Below, one piece after another: positions 48,467-57,713 of a stretch of 64,000 nucleotides of DNA (within the stretch, counting starts at the first letter, position 1; every line of letters starts with the position of its first letter). This stretch comes from Nocardioides soli (lineage in GTDB: Bacteria; Actinomycetota; Actinomycetes; Propionibacteriales; Nocardioidaceae). The stretch lies in NCBI RefSeq assembly GCF_014191495.1, contig NZ_JACHWR010000002.1, positions 1,240,001-1,304,000 on the forward strand, read 5' to 3'. The notes beneath the pieces are model-generated. The model was given only the letters and a program-made list of their open reading frames with translations, had not been told where the DNA came from and ran no database searches. The position numbers were made by a program, and so were the translations under genes.

Positions 48467-50626
48467 TTGGCTCGACAGGGCCAGCAGCAGACGGCGAGCC
48501 GCCGTACGTCCAACCGGTCGTCGCAGCGCACCGGTCAGCGCAACGGGCGGCGGCGCCCGCTCGACAACGACGGGATCATCCCGATCCTCGCCCGCGCCGT
48601 ACGCGAGGTCGAGAACGCCGTCGCGCGGCGCTCGAACGTCCCCGGCGTCCGCAGCAAGTTCCAGGTCGTCGCGCTACTGGCGCGCGAGGAGCGGGCCCGG
48701 GTGAAGGCCGACGCGGCGATGACCGACGCCCAGCGCAACGAGCAGCTCAAGCGGCTCGACGGCATCGCCACGATCCTCGCCAAGACCGCCGCCCAGGAGC
48801 CGTCGCTCTTCGCGCTGCTCGCCGAGGACGCGACCGTCTCCGACTCCGCCAAGGCGCTGCGCAAGGAGATGATCGCCGCCGCCGGGCTCGAGGTCGAGGA
48901 GGAGCCCGAGCCGGAGCCCGAGCCCGAGGTCGACCCCGGAGCCGAGCGCCGGGTGGTGCCCCAGTCGGTGCTCTCCCGGCAGCTCGCCAACCCGTTCCAG
49001 GTGCCCGACTTCACCGCCGTCGAGCACCGCAGGCCGCTGACCCACCGGCTCGCGACCTGGGAGCTCCTCGGCCCGCTCTTCCGCTCGTTCGAGTCGGCGG
49101 CCGCCGGCGCCACCTCCTGCATGGAGCTGCCCGAGCCGGCGTCGCTCCAGGCGCCCGGTGGGCACGTGCTGATGCGCCACCAGGCCGAGCTCGTCGAGGC
49201 CGCCCGCCAGGGTCACCGCACCTTCCTGCTCGCCGACGAGCCGGGCCTCGGCAAGACGGCCCAGTCGCTGCTGGCCGCCCAGGCAGCCGACGCGTTCCCG
49301 CTGCTGGTCGTCGTCCCCAACGTCGTCAAGATGAACTGGGCCCGCGAGGCCGGCATCTGGACGCCGCACCGCACCGCGACCGTCATCCACGGGGACGGCG
49401 AGGAGATCGACGGCTTCGCCGACATCGTGATCGTCAACTACGAGGTGCTCGACCGCCACGTCGGGTGGATGGCCAGCCACGGCTTCCGTGGGATGGTGGT
49501 CGACGAGGCGCACTTCATCAAGAACAAGACCTCCCAGCGCTCGCAGCACGTGCTGCAGCTCTCGGACCGGATCCGCGAGCGCATCGCGCGGCCGCTGCTG
49601 ATGGCGCTCACCGGCACGCCGCTGATCAACGACATCGAGGACTTCCGGGCGATCTGGCAGTTCCTCGGCTGGATCGACGAGAAGAAGCCGCTCGCCGAGC
49701 TGATGGCCGCCCTCGAGGACACCGGCCTGACGCCCGCCGACCACGCCTTCTACCCGGCCGCCCGCCGCTGTGTCGTCGACATGGGCATCGTCCGGCGCCG
49801 CAAGGTCGACGTCGCCGCCGACATCCCGGCCCGCCGGGTCGCCGACCTCCCGGTCGAGCTCGACGACGAGGTCGGCCGCTCGATCCGCGACGCCGAGCGC
49901 GAGCTCGCCCGCCGGCTCGTCGAGCGCTACGAGATGGCGCTCGCGACCCGCAAGTCCGGCAGCGTCGTCGACGGGATCGACCACGGGCTGGTGCGTCAGG
50001 TCGCGACCTGGGAGCGCGAGGACACCGACAGCTCGACCGGCGAGAACGTCTTCACGATGATGCGCCACATCGGCAAGGCGAAGGCCGGCCTGGCGGCCGA
50101 CTACGCCGCCCAGCTGGCCCGCAACGTCGGCAAGGTCGTCTTCTTCGCCAAGCACATCGACGTCATGGACACCGCCGAGGAGACCTTCGCCCGGCGAGGG
50201 ATCCGCTACGCCACGATCCGCGGCGACCAGACGACCAAGGCCCGCGAGAAGAACATCAGCGACTTCGTCACCGACCCCGAGGTCGAGGTCATCGTCTGCT
50301 CGCTCACCGCGGCCGGCGTCGGCATCAACCTCCAGGTCGCCTCGAACCTCGTGCTCGCCGAGCTCTCCTGGACCGACGCCGAGCAGACCCAGGCCATCGA
50401 CCGGGTGCACCGCATCGGCCAGTCGATGCCGGTGACGGCCTGGCGGATCATCGCCGCGCAGACCATCGACACCCGGATCGCCGAGCTGATCGACAGCAAG
50501 GCCGGCCTGGCCGCCCGGGCCCTCGACGGCGCCGGCGAGACGGTCGCGACCTCGGTCGACGTCCAGCTCGAGGCGCTGATCACGCTGCTCACCGACGCTC
50601 TCGAGGAGAAGTCGGCCGCGTCCTGA
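48467..50626 (+). CDS. SNF2-family DNA-dependent ATPase/helicase-like protein
   Basis: 719 aa from TTG 48467, preceded by GGAGGAGGGG at 5 bases; the open frame continues upstream to 48383 without a better site. The N-terminal ~230 residues are basic, then acidic (EEEPEPEPEPEVD) and unlike known domains. The motor has motif I DEPGLGKTAQS, Ia VVVPNVVKMNW, II DEAHFIKN, III ALTGTPLIN, a C-terminal helicase lobe with VVFFAKHIDVMDTAEE and motif VI QAIDRVHRIGQ. This resembles SMARCAL1/annealing-type SNF2 proteins, suggesting DNA repair or fork remodelling. It stands alone, 222 bases after the ALDH gene. Confidence 0.88.
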   Translation: MARQGQQQTASRRTSNRSSQRTGQRNGRRRPLDNDGIIPILARAVREVENAVARRSNVPGVRSKFQVVALLAREERARVKADAAMTDAQRNEQLKRLDGIATILAKTAAQEPSLFALLAEDATVSDSAKALRKEMIAAAGLEVEEEPEPEPEPEVDPGAERRVVPQSVLSRQLANPFQVPDFTAVEHRRPLTHRLATWELLGPLFRSFESAAAGATSCMELPEPASLQAPGGHVLMRHQAELVEAARQGHRTFLLADEPGLGKTAQSLLAAQAADAFPLLVVVPNVVKMNWAREAGIWTPHRTATVIHGDGEEIDGFADIVIVNYEVLDRHVGWMASHGFRGMVVDEAHFIKNKTSQRSQHVLQLSDRIRERIARPLLMALTGTPLINDIEDFRAIWQFLGWIDEKKPLAELMAALEDTGLTPADHAFYPAARRCVVDMGIVRRRKVDVAADIPARRVADLPVELDDEVGRSIRDAERELARRLVERYEMALATRKSGSVVDGIDHGLVRQVATWEREDTDSSTGENVFTMMRHIGKAKAGLAADYAAQLARNVGKVVFFAKHIDVMDTAEETFARRGIRYATIRGDQTTKAREKNISDFVTDPEVEVIVCSLTAAGVGINLQVASNLVLAELSWTDAEQTQAIDRVHRIGQSMPVTAWRIIAAQTIDTRIAELIDSKAGLAARALDGAGETVATSVDVQLEALITLLTDALEEKSAAS

Positions 50627-50711
50627 GCGGCCCTGGATGAGAAGTGGCCCGACAATGGACGGGCACTGAACCGGACCCCGCCACGGCTCGTGTGAGGTGT
50701 GGGAGGTGGTG

Positions 50712-51224
50712 ATGGCCGATAGCCCGGTCGTCCTGATGCAGCAGCTGCACGACGAGCACGCTGCCGCGTTGTGGGGCTACTGTCTGCGCCTGACCGGCAA
50801 CGACCGGTCCCGGGCGGAGGACGTGGTCCAGGAGACCCTGCTGCGCGCGTGGCGCAACCTCGCGAGCCTCGACGAGTCGCAGGGGTCGGTCCGGGCATGG
50901 CTGTTCAAGGTGGCACGGAACATCGTGATCGACGACTGGCGGACCAAGCGCTCGCAGAGCGAGGTGAGCGTCGCCGACGTACCGGACGGCGCCGGTGAGG
51001 CGGACCGCACCGACCAGGTGCTGCTGTCGTGGGTGGTCGCCGAGGCGCTGACCCGGCTGTCGGCCGAGCATCGCGCGGTGCTGCTCGAGTGCTACTACCG
51101 CGGGCTGCCGGTCGCCGAGGCCGCCGAGCGGCTGGGGGTGCCGGCCGGGACCGTGAAGTCCCGCACCCACTACGCGCTGCGCGCCCTGAGGCTCGCCCTC
51201 GAGGAGATGGGGGTGGTGGCATGA
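50712..51224 (+). CDS. ECF RNA polymerase sigma factor
   Basis: 170 aa from ATG 50712 (GGGAGGTGG just upstream; GTG 50697 is also in frame). Sigma region 2: LMQQLHDEHAAALWGYCLRLTGNDRSRAEDVVQETLLRAWRNL, with RAWLFKVARNIVIDDWR. Region 4: LTRLSAEHRAVLLECYYRGLPVAEAAERLGVPAGTVKSRTHYALRAL. This wording is that of the actinobacterial SigL-like group, whose partner is a zinc-binding anti-sigma factor; one is encoded right after, overlapping by ATGA. It probably directs transcription of its own operon and an envelope or redox stress regulon. Confidence 0.92.
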   Translation: MADSPVVLMQQLHDEHAAALWGYCLRLTGNDRSRAEDVVQETLLRAWRNLASLDESQGSVRAWLFKVARNIVIDDWRTKRSQSEVSVADVPDGAGEADRTDQVLLSWVVAEALTRLSAEHRAVLLECYYRGLPVAEAAERLGVPAGTVKSRTHYALRALRLALEEMGVVA

Positions 51225-51952
51225 ACACCCGACCGGCCACCGGCTGCGAGTTCGCGCACGACGACGGCGCCTACGTGCTCGGGGCGCTGCCGCCGGCCGA
51301 CCGGCTGGCCTTCGAGCGCCACCTGGCGACCTGCCCGGAGTGCGCGCGGTCGGTCGGCCGGCTGGCCGGCCTGCCCGGGCTGCTCTCGCGGGTGCCGCTC
51401 GACGTGCTCGAGTCGGCGCCGGCACCCGAGCCGCTGCCCGCCACGCTGCTGCCGGCGCTCCTCGACGAGGTGCGCCGGGGCGAGCGGCGTCGCCGGCGCC
51501 TGGTCGGTCTCGCCGCGGCGGCCGCCGTCGCCGCGATCGCCGGGGCCTCGGTGGTGGCCGTCGGCGCGCTCGACCACGACGGCGCCGGGCCGCAGGCGGT
51601 CCCGTCGTCCGCGGTCAGCACCGCACCCGCTCAGGAGATGACGCCCCTCGCCGAGGGCAACGACACGGCCACCGTGGCGCTGACCCCGGTCGCGTGGGGC
51701 ACCCGCCTCGACCTGGAGTGCCGCTGGGGGAGCGACCGGGCCGCGGAGCCGGGCTACGACCACGCCGGGGCCGGCAGCTACGCGCTCGTCGTCCGCTCCA
51801 CCGCGGGCGAGGTGCAGCAGGTCGCGACCTGGCGGGCGCTGCCGGGCAGGACGATGCGGGTCACCGGCGCGACCTCGCTCGACCGCGCCGAGATCGCGGC
51901 GGTCGAGGTGCGGACGGCCGACGGTCGGCCGGCGTTCGAGCTGACCGGCTGA
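51221..51952 (+). CDS. Membrane anti-sigma factor with zinc-finger domain
   Basis: 243 aa. N-terminal anti-sigma zinc domain: EFAHDDGAYVLGALPPADRLAFERHLATCPECARSV, with H-X3-C-X2-C ligands. One membrane helix at ~92-118 (RRRLVGLAAAAAVAAIAGASVVAVGAL) is followed by an extracytoplasmic beta-rich domain (VAWGTRLDLECRW...GSYALVVRSTAGEVQQVATW) that probably senses the signal. This matches RslA/RskA-like partners of SigL/SigK. It binds and holds the sigma factor encoded by the overlapping upstream gene. Confidence 0.9.
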   Translation: MNTRPATGCEFAHDDGAYVLGALPPADRLAFERHLATCPECARSVGRLAGLPGLLSRVPLDVLESAPAPEPLPATLLPALLDEVRRGERRRRRLVGLAAAAAVAAIAGASVVAVGALDHDGAGPQAVPSSAVSTAPAQEMTPLAEGNDTATVALTPVAWGTRLDLECRWGSDRAAEPGYDHAGAGSYALVVRSTAGEVQQVATWRALPGRTMRVTGATSLDRAEIAAVEVRTADGRPAFELTG

Positions 51953-52028
51953 GCGGGCTGACCGCGGGTGGCTCGCCGCCGCCGCACCGGCGACTGAACC
52001 ACCCACGGAGCACCTGCGTGTCAGGGGT

Positions 52029-53051
52029 GTGACCAGCCACGCGCAGGTGCCCCCGCGGGTCCCGGCCGGGACCCGGGTCGCCACGGCCTACTGGCTGTGC
52101 GAGCCGGGCCGGGGTCAGCTGCGCGAGGAGCCGCTGCCCGAACCCCGGCCCGGTGAGGTGCTGGTGCGCTCGCTGCACTCGGGCATCAGTCGCGGCACCG
52201 AGCTGCTCGTGCATCGCGGCGCCGTCCCGGCCGGCCAGCACGACGCGATGCGGGCGCCGTTCCAGGCGGGGCGGTTCCCGGGGCCGGTGAAGTACGGCTA
52301 CCTCGCGGTCGGCGTCGTGACCGAGGGCGACGCCGACCTGCTGGGGCGCACGGTCTTCTGCCTGCACCCGCACCAGTCGGCGTACGTCGTCCCGGCCGCG
52401 GCGGTGAGCGTGGTCCCCGCCGACGTCCCGGCCCGCAGGGCGGTGCTCGCCGGCACCGTCGAGACCGCGCTGAACGCCCTGTGGGACCTCGGGCCGCTGG
52501 TCGGCGACCGGATCGCGGTGGTCGGCGCGGGCATGGTCGGGTGCAGCGTGGCGCGGCTGCTGGCGCGCCTGCCCGAGGTCGAGGTGACCCTGGTCGACGT
52601 CGACCGCGACCGCGCGGAGGTCGCGAGCAGGCTCGGCGTCGGCTTCGCGACCCCGGAACGGGCGAGCGGCGACCGCGACGCCGTCGTGCACACGAGCGCC
52701 ACGGCCGCCGGCCTCCAGCGCTCGCTCGAGCTGCTCGCGCCCGAGGGCACCGTGCTCGACCTCAGCTGGTACGGCGACCGGCCCGTCCAGCTGTCGCTCG
52801 GCGGCGCCTTCCATGCCGCCCGGCTGGGCATCCGGGCCAGCCAGGTCGGCGCCGTGGCGGCGTCGCGGCGGGCCCGGCACACCCATGCGGACCGGCTCAC
52901 GCTCGCCCTGCGGCTGCTCGCGGACCCCGCCTTCGACACCCTGCTGACCGGCGACTCGCCGTTCGCCGAGCTGCCGGAGGTGATGCGCGCGCTGGCCGCC
53001 GGCCGGCTGCCCGCCCTCTGCCACACGATCCGGTACGACGAGGGGGCCTGA
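52029..53051 (+). CDS. MDR-family dehydrogenase lacking the catalytic zinc ligands
   Basis: 340 aa, GTG start. N-terminal GroES-like domain of medium-chain dehydrogenases, but the usual CGICGTD zinc segment reads SGISRGTELLVHRG, so the catalytic Cys is missing. The Rossmann part has VVGAGMVGCSVARLL and LVDVDRDRAEVASRLGV (NAD-type Asp). The SGISxGTE wording recalls BchC-like and other zinc-poor members that act on large ring or sugar substrates. It is followed with no gap by the PTPS-like gene, so it likely reduces or oxidises an intermediate of that pathway. Confidence 0.82.
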   Translation: MTSHAQVPPRVPAGTRVATAYWLCEPGRGQLREEPLPEPRPGEVLVRSLHSGISRGTELLVHRGAVPAGQHDAMRAPFQAGRFPGPVKYGYLAVGVVTEGDADLLGRTVFCLHPHQSAYVVPAAAVSVVPADVPARRAVLAGTVETALNALWDLGPLVGDRIAVVGAGMVGCSVARLLARLPEVEVTLVDVDRDRAEVASRLGVGFATPERASGDRDAVVHTSATAAGLQRSLELLAPEGTVLDLSWYGDRPVQLSLGGAFHAARLGIRASQVGAVAASRRARHTHADRLTLALRLLADPAFDTLLTGDSPFAELPEVMRALAAGRLPALCHTIRYDEGA

Positions 53052-53435
53052 GTGTTCACGGTGACCGTCCGCGACCACATGATGATCGCGCACAGCCTCC
53101 CCCGCGAGGTGTTCGGCCCGGCGCAGCGTCTGCACGGCGCGACGTACGTCGTCGACGTGGCCTTCTCGGGCCCCGAGCTGACCCGCGACGGCATCCTCGT
53201 CGACATCGGACGGGCCGCCGCCCTGGTGCACGAGGTGCTCGGCGGGCTGACCTACCGCAACCTCGACGACGATCCCGACCTGGCCGGCACCACGACGACG
53301 ACCGAGGTGCTCGCCCGCGTGATCGCCCACCGGCTGGCCGCGCGGATCGACGAGCTCGGCACCGGGGTCCGGCGCCTCCTCGTCACGCTGCACGAGTCGC
53401 ACGTCGCGTGGGCGAGCTACGAGAGGCAGCTGTGA
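53052..53435 (+). CDS. 6-pyruvoyl-tetrahydropterin synthase/QueD family protein with altered zinc site
   Basis: 127 aa, GTG start directly after the dehydrogenase stop. T-fold wording: [90 protein letters not shown]. Canonical PTPS/QueD enzymes bind zinc through an AH-type His and an HGHxY pair; here the pair reads HGATY, losing one His, and the usual catalytic Cys before it is absent. It may therefore do different chemistry on a dihydroneopterin-like compound. Overlaps the glycosyltransferase gene by GTGA. Confidence 0.82.
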   Translation: MFTVTVRDHMMIAHSLPREVFGPAQRLHGATYVVDVAFSGPELTRDGILVDIGRAAALVHEVLGGLTYRNLDDDPDLAGTTTTTEVLARVIAHRLAARIDELGTGVRRLLVTLHESHVAWASYERQL

Positions 53436-54331
53436 GCGTCCACGTGGTGCGACCCGCGAACGTCGACGACCCGACGTGGCCCAGCGGCGGCAACGTCTAC
53501 GACCGCCGGGTGATCGACGGGCTCGGCGCCGCCGAACACACCACCACGGCCACCGTCCCGGACGGTGCCCTGACCGTCGTCGACGGGCTGCTCTCCGGGC
53601 CCGGCCTGCTCGCCGAGGCGACCCGCCTGCGGCTGGTCGTGCTCGTGCACCTGCCGCGGTGGGAGCCGTGGGAACGCGCCCTGCTCGCGGCCGCCGCCGG
53701 GGTGATCACCACCAGCCGGTGGACCCGCGACCAGCTGGTGGCTCGGTACGACCTCGACCGGGTCGTCGTCGCGGAGCCGGGCGTCGATCCGGCGCCGCTG
53801 GCTCCCGGCTCGGTCGCCGGCTCCGCCCTGCTGACCGTGGGGGCGGTCACGCCGGCGAAGGGGTACGACGTGCTCGCGGCCGCGCTCGGTCGCCTCGGCG
53901 ACCTCGCCTGGACCTGCCGCGGGGTCGGGTCCACCGTGATCGAGCCCGAGTTCGCGGCCGGGCTGGGAGACACCGTCCGGCTCACCGGTCCGCTGGACCG
54001 CGCCGACCTCGACGCGACGTACGCCGCGGCCGACCTGCTCGTGCTCGCCTCGCGGGCCGAGACCTACGGGATGGTCGTCACCGAGGCGCTCGCCCGCGGG
54101 CTGCCGGTGGTCGCGAGCGACGTCGGCGGGGTGCGGGAGGCGCTCGGCGACGGCGGGGTGCTGCTGCCGCCCGGTGACGCGGACGCGCTCGCGGCGGCCC
54201 TGCGCCGCTGGCTGACCGACGAGCGGCACCGGTCCTCCCTGCGGGTGGCGGCCCGCCGGCGGCGGACGACGCTCACCGGCTGGGACCGCACCGTCGGGCT
54301 CGTCGGCGCGGCGCTGGAGGCGCTCCGATGA
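53432..54331 (+). CDS. GT4-family glycosyltransferase
   Basis: 299 aa, GTG overlapping the PTPS stop. GT-B fold: [34 protein letters not shown] (donor domain start), [57 protein letters not shown] (E-X7-E retaining GT4 motif). It is short for GT4 (usually ~360-400), the acceptor domain being reduced. Being coupled to pterin-type genes, it may glycosylate the pathway product (inference). Confidence 0.87.
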   Translation: MSVHVVRPANVDDPTWPSGGNVYDRRVIDGLGAAEHTTTATVPDGALTVVDGLLSGPGLLAEATRLRLVVLVHLPRWEPWERALLAAAAGVITTSRWTRDQLVARYDLDRVVVAEPGVDPAPLAPGSVAGSALLTVGAVTPAKGYDVLAAALGRLGDLAWTCRGVGSTVIEPEFAAGLGDTVRLTGPLDRADLDATYAAADLLVLASRAETYGMVVTEALARGLPVVASDVGGVREALGDGGVLLPPGDADALAAALRRWLTDERHRSSLRVAARRRRTTLTGWDRTVGLVGAALEALR

Positions 54332-55092
54332 GGTGGCTCGAGGTCCTCGGCGGCGCCACGATCCTCGCGGTCGTGGGGTGGCGGGTCGGTCCCCAGCCGT
54401 TCGCGGACGCGGTCCGCGCCGCCGGGCCGGCGCCGCTGCTGGCCGCGCTCGCGATCACCGCCGTGACGACGGTGGCCTGCGCGTGCCGCTGGCGCGCCCT
54501 GGCGCACGGGCTCGGCGTCGAGGTGCCGCTGCGGGAGGCGGTGGCGGCGTACTACCGCTCGCAGTTCCTCAACGCCACGCTGCCCGGCGGCGTGGTGGGT
54601 GACGTGCACCGGGCGGTGCGACACGGCGCGCTCCCGGTGGTCGCCGACCGTGGCGCCGGCCAGGCCGTCCAGGTGGCGGCCGCGGGCGCGGTGCTGCTCG
54701 TCGGGCCGGCGCCCTGGGCCTCGGTGCTGCTCGCCGCCGTGGTCGTGGCCGCGCTGGTGCGCTGGCCCGCGGTGGTCGCTACCTCGCTCGTCGCGGCGGC
54801 CGGACACGTGGTGGTGTTCCTCGTCGCGGCGCGCGCGGCCGGCACCGCGGCGCCGCTGTCGGAGCTGCTCCCGCTCGCCCTGCTGGTGATGGTCGCGGCC
54901 GCGATCCCGCTCAACGTCGCGGGTTGGGGCCCGCGCGAGGGCATCGCCGCCTGGGCCTTCGCCGCGGCCGGGCTCGGCGCGGCCCAGGGCGCGACCGTGG
55001 CCGTGCTGTACGGCGTGCTCGCCCTGGTCGCGACGTTGCCCGGCGCGGTGCTGCTGACCGGGCGCCTGGCGCGGGGAGCGGCCCGTGGCTGA
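54328..55092 (+). CDS. Flippase-like membrane protein (lysylphosphatidylglycerol synthase TM/UPF0104 type)
   Basis: 254 aa, ATGA overlap with the glycosyltransferase. About seven membrane helices; conserved wording includes ACRWRALAHGLGVEVPLREAVAAYYRSQFLNATLPGGVVGDVHRAVRH and IPLNVAGWGPREGIAAWAFAAAGLG, characteristic of the UPF0104/AglD-like membrane domain. Such proteins often accompany glycosyltransferases and are thought to move or act on lipid-linked intermediates. It is shorter than the usual ~310 aa. Confidence 0.82.
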   Translation: MRWLEVLGGATILAVVGWRVGPQPFADAVRAAGPAPLLAALAITAVTTVACACRWRALAHGLGVEVPLREAVAAYYRSQFLNATLPGGVVGDVHRAVRHGALPVVADRGAGQAVQVAAAGAVLLVGPAPWASVLLAAVVVAALVRWPAVVATSLVAAAGHVVVFLVAARAAGTAAPLSELLPLALLVMVAAAIPLNVAGWGPREGIAAWAFAAAGLGAAQGATVAVLYGVLALVATLPGAVLLTGRLARGAARG

Positions 55093-55789
55093 GCGCCCCT
55101 ACACCCTGCTCAGCTGCTCGATGTCGATCGACGGCTACCTCGACAGCGCCGAGGGCGAGCGGCTGATCCTCTCCAATGAGGCCGACCTCGACCGGGTCGA
55201 CGAGGTGCGGGCGGGCTGCGACGCGATCCTGGTCGGGGCCACCACGGTGCGCAAGGACAACCCCAGGCTGCTGGTGCGGCGTGCCGAGCGCCGCGAGGAG
55301 CGGGTCGCCCGCGGGCTGAAGCCCTCGCCGGTCAAGGTCACCGTCACCTGTCGCAGCGACCTCGACCCGGCGGCGCGCTTCTTCGCCACGGGGGAGTCGG
55401 AGAAGCTCGTCTACTGCCCGGCCGCCAGCATCACCGCGGCCCGGTCGCGGCTCGGAGCGGTCGCGACCGTCGTCGACGGAGGGGAGCGGGTGTCGATGCG
55501 CGCCCTCAGTGAGGACCTCGCGGACCGCGGCGTCGGCCGGCTCATGGTCGAGGGCGGCGGCACCATCCACACCCAGTTCCTCGCCGACGACCTGGCCGAC
55601 GAGCTCCAGCTGGTCGTCGCGCCGTTCTTCGTCGGCGACTCGCGAGCCCGCCGGCTCGTCGACGACGGCCGGTTCCCGGCCCGCCCGGGACACCCGGCCA
55701 CGCTGGTCGACGTGCGCCGGATCGGCGAGGTCGTGCTGCTGCGCTACGCGCTCTCGCCCCGTTTCGAGGACTCCGGCGAAGTGTCCTGA
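55085..55789 (+). CDS. RibD C-terminal/dihydrofolate reductase-like protein
   Basis: 234 aa, GTG start overlapping the membrane-protein gene. RibD_C fold: LLSCSMSIDGYLD, AGCDAILVGATTVRKDNPRLLVR, VKVTVTCRSDLDPAARFF, and the NADPH segment GVGRLMVEGGGTIHTQFLADDLADELQLVVAPFFVGD. The family reduces the ribosyl chain of riboflavin-pathway pyrimidines or pterins. With the PTPS-like and MDR genes it suggests a reduced pterin- or deazaflavin-like product. Last gene of the overlapping cluster; a 197-base gap with a small GGTGCGC hairpin follows. Confidence 0.87.
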   Translation: MAERPYTLLSCSMSIDGYLDSAEGERLILSNEADLDRVDEVRAGCDAILVGATTVRKDNPRLLVRRAERREERVARGLKPSPVKVTVTCRSDLDPAARFFATGESEKLVYCPAASITAARSRLGAVATVVDGGERVSMRALSEDLADRGVGRLMVEGGGTIHTQFLADDLADELQLVVAPFFVGDSRARRLVDDGRFPARPGHPATLVDVRRIGEVVLLRYALSPRFEDSGEVS

Positions 55790-55986
55790 TCGGCCCCGAA
55801 CTCGGCACTGGTGCCGTGCGTCAGAAGCTCTGGTGCGCTTCGCGCACCCATGGCACACGCGCTGCGGCGTGGCCGTCGCTTGCGAGACGAGCGGGTACGG
55901 CTGCGCTCCGGCGCCTGGCAGCGCACGCACCGTGAGCACGCCAACCGGGCAACAACGTCCGACGCACGACACTAGTCTGACTACCG

Positions 55987-57693
55987 ATGAGCGAGAACGC
56001 GCGGCCGAGCGCGCCCACGGTCGAGGGCCACTCCGGCGAGTACACCCACCGCCAGGTGCTCACCATCCTCTCCGGCCTGATGCTCGGCATGTTCCTGGGC
56101 GCCCTCGACCAGACCATCGTGAGCACGTCGATCCGCACCATCGCCGACGACCTCCACGGGCTCTCGGTCCAGGCATGGGTCACCACGGCGTACCTGATCA
56201 CGGCCACGATCACCACGCCGATCTACGGCAAGCTGGGCGACCTCTACGGTCGCAAGAAGCTCTTCATGTTCGCGATCACGGTCTTCATCGCCGGCTCGGC
56301 GCTGTGTTCGTTCGCGTCGACGATGTACGAACTGGCGGCGGCCCGGGCGTTCCAGGGGCTCGGCGCCGGCGGCCTCTTCACGCTGGTGCTCGCGATCATC
56401 GGCGACATCGTGTCGCCGCGCGAGCGGGCCCGCTACACGGGCTACTTCATGGCGATGTTCGGTACGGCGAGCGTGCTCGGGCCGCTGATCGGCGGCTTCT
56501 TCGCCGGCGCCGACACGATCCTCGGCATCGACGGCTGGCGCTGGGTCTTCCTCGTCAATGTGCCGATCGGCATCGTCGCGCTGGCCGTCGTCTACCGCAC
56601 GCTGCACGTGCACCACGATCAGCGCACGGGCATCCGCATCGACTGGTGGGGCGCGGCCGCGCTGGTCGTCGGCCTGGTGCCGCTGCTGATCGTCGCCGAG
56701 CAGGGCCGCGCGTGGGGCTGGGACTCGCCGCGGGCGATGGCGGCGTACGTCGTGGGCGGCCTCGGGCTGGTCGCGTTCTTCCTGGTCGAGCGCGCGATGG
56801 GCGACTCGGCGCTGATTCCGCTGCGGATCTTCCGGATCCGGGCTGCCGCGGTCACGATCGCCGCGAGTGTGATCGTGGGCGTGGCGATGTTCGGCGGGAT
56901 CATGCTGCTGCCGCTCTACATGCAGATCGTGCACGGCGCGACGCCCACCGAGTCCGGCCTGCTGATGCTGCCGATGGTGGCCGGCATGATGGCCGGGTCG
57001 ATCGGCTCCGGCGTGGTGATCTCCCGCACCGGCCACATCCGGCTGTTCCCGATCTTCGGGTCGGCGGTGATGTCGATCGGGCTCTTCCTGCTGTCCTTCA
57101 CGACCGCCGACACCCCGCTGCTGCTGGTCGACCTGGCGATGCTGGTGCTCGGCCTCGGGCTCGGCAACTGCATGCAGCCGCTGCTGCTCATCGTGCAGAG
57201 CGCGGTGCCGCCGACCGAGATCGGCGTCGCGACCAGCTCGGCCACCTTCTTCCGGCAGATCGGTGGCACCATCGGCGTCGCGGTCTTCCTCTCGGTGCTG
57301 TTCTCGAGCGTCGGTGCCAACATCGCCGACGCGCTCCAGGAGGACGCCCGGACCGACGCCTGGGCGCAGACGGTGCGCGACCCCGACGTGCTGGCGGACC
57401 CGATCGACGGTCAGGTCATCCGCGAGCTCGAGCACCCGACGCCGGGTGGCGGCGTCCTCGCGCGGGTCCAGGACGACTCCTCGATCATCGACCGGATGGA
57501 CCCCGTGCTCGCGCACCCCTTCAAGCAGGGATTCGCGGACTCGATGGCCCGGGTCTTCCTGATCGCCGGGTCGGTGGGCGTCGTCGGCTTCCTGATCCTG
57601 CTGCTGCTCCCACCCGTCGAGCTGCGGGCGACCTCGGCCAGCGTCGCCGCTCGGGCGCAGGCCGAGACAGGTTCCGACACCGCGCACGGTTAG
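55987..57693 (+). CDS. MFS drug exporter, DHA2 (EmrB/QacA) family
   Basis: 568 aa with 14 predicted membrane helices. DHA2 motifs: GALDQTIVSTSIRTIADDL (motif D1-like), YLITATITTPIYGKLGDLYGRKKLF (motif A), ARAFQGLGAGGLFTLVLAIIGDIV, MLPMVAGMMAGSIGSGVVISRTGH, TEIGVATSSATFFRQIGGTIGVAVFLSVLF. Exports drugs or metabolites with proton exchange. The extra ~90-residue loop before the last helix (DAWAQTVRDPDVLADPIDGQVIREL) is common in actinobacterial members. TAGTCT lies 14 bases before the ATG. It might export the product of the preceding cluster (speculative). Confidence 0.92.
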   Translation: MSENARPSAPTVEGHSGEYTHRQVLTILSGLMLGMFLGALDQTIVSTSIRTIADDLHGLSVQAWVTTAYLITATITTPIYGKLGDLYGRKKLFMFAITVFIAGSALCSFASTMYELAAARAFQGLGAGGLFTLVLAIIGDIVSPRERARYTGYFMAMFGTASVLGPLIGGFFAGADTILGIDGWRWVFLVNVPIGIVALAVVYRTLHVHHDQRTGIRIDWWGAAALVVGLVPLLIVAEQGRAWGWDSPRAMAAYVVGGLGLVAFFLVERAMGDSALIPLRIFRIRAAAVTIAASVIVGVAMFGGIMLLPLYMQIVHGATPTESGLLMLPMVAGMMAGSIGSGVVISRTGHIRLFPIFGSAVMSIGLFLLSFTTADTPLLLVDLAMLVLGLGLGNCMQPLLLIVQSAVPPTEIGVATSSATFFRQIGGTIGVAVFLSVLFSSVGANIADALQEDARTDAWAQTVRDPDVLADPIDGQVIRELEHPTPGGGVLARVQDDSSIIDRMDPVLAHPFKQGFADSMARVFLIAGSVGVVGFLILLLLPPVELRATSASVAARAQAETGSDTAHG

Positions 57694-57713
57694 GATGCTG
57701 CGGATCGTCGACC

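Noticed and set aside
55790..55986. Small gene or riboswitch between the RibD-like and MFS genes
   Set aside because: Only one 7-bp hairpin (GGTGCGC-TTC-GCGCACC) and a promoter-like TAGTCT are visible; no conserved riboswitch core or ribosome-bound start was recognised.
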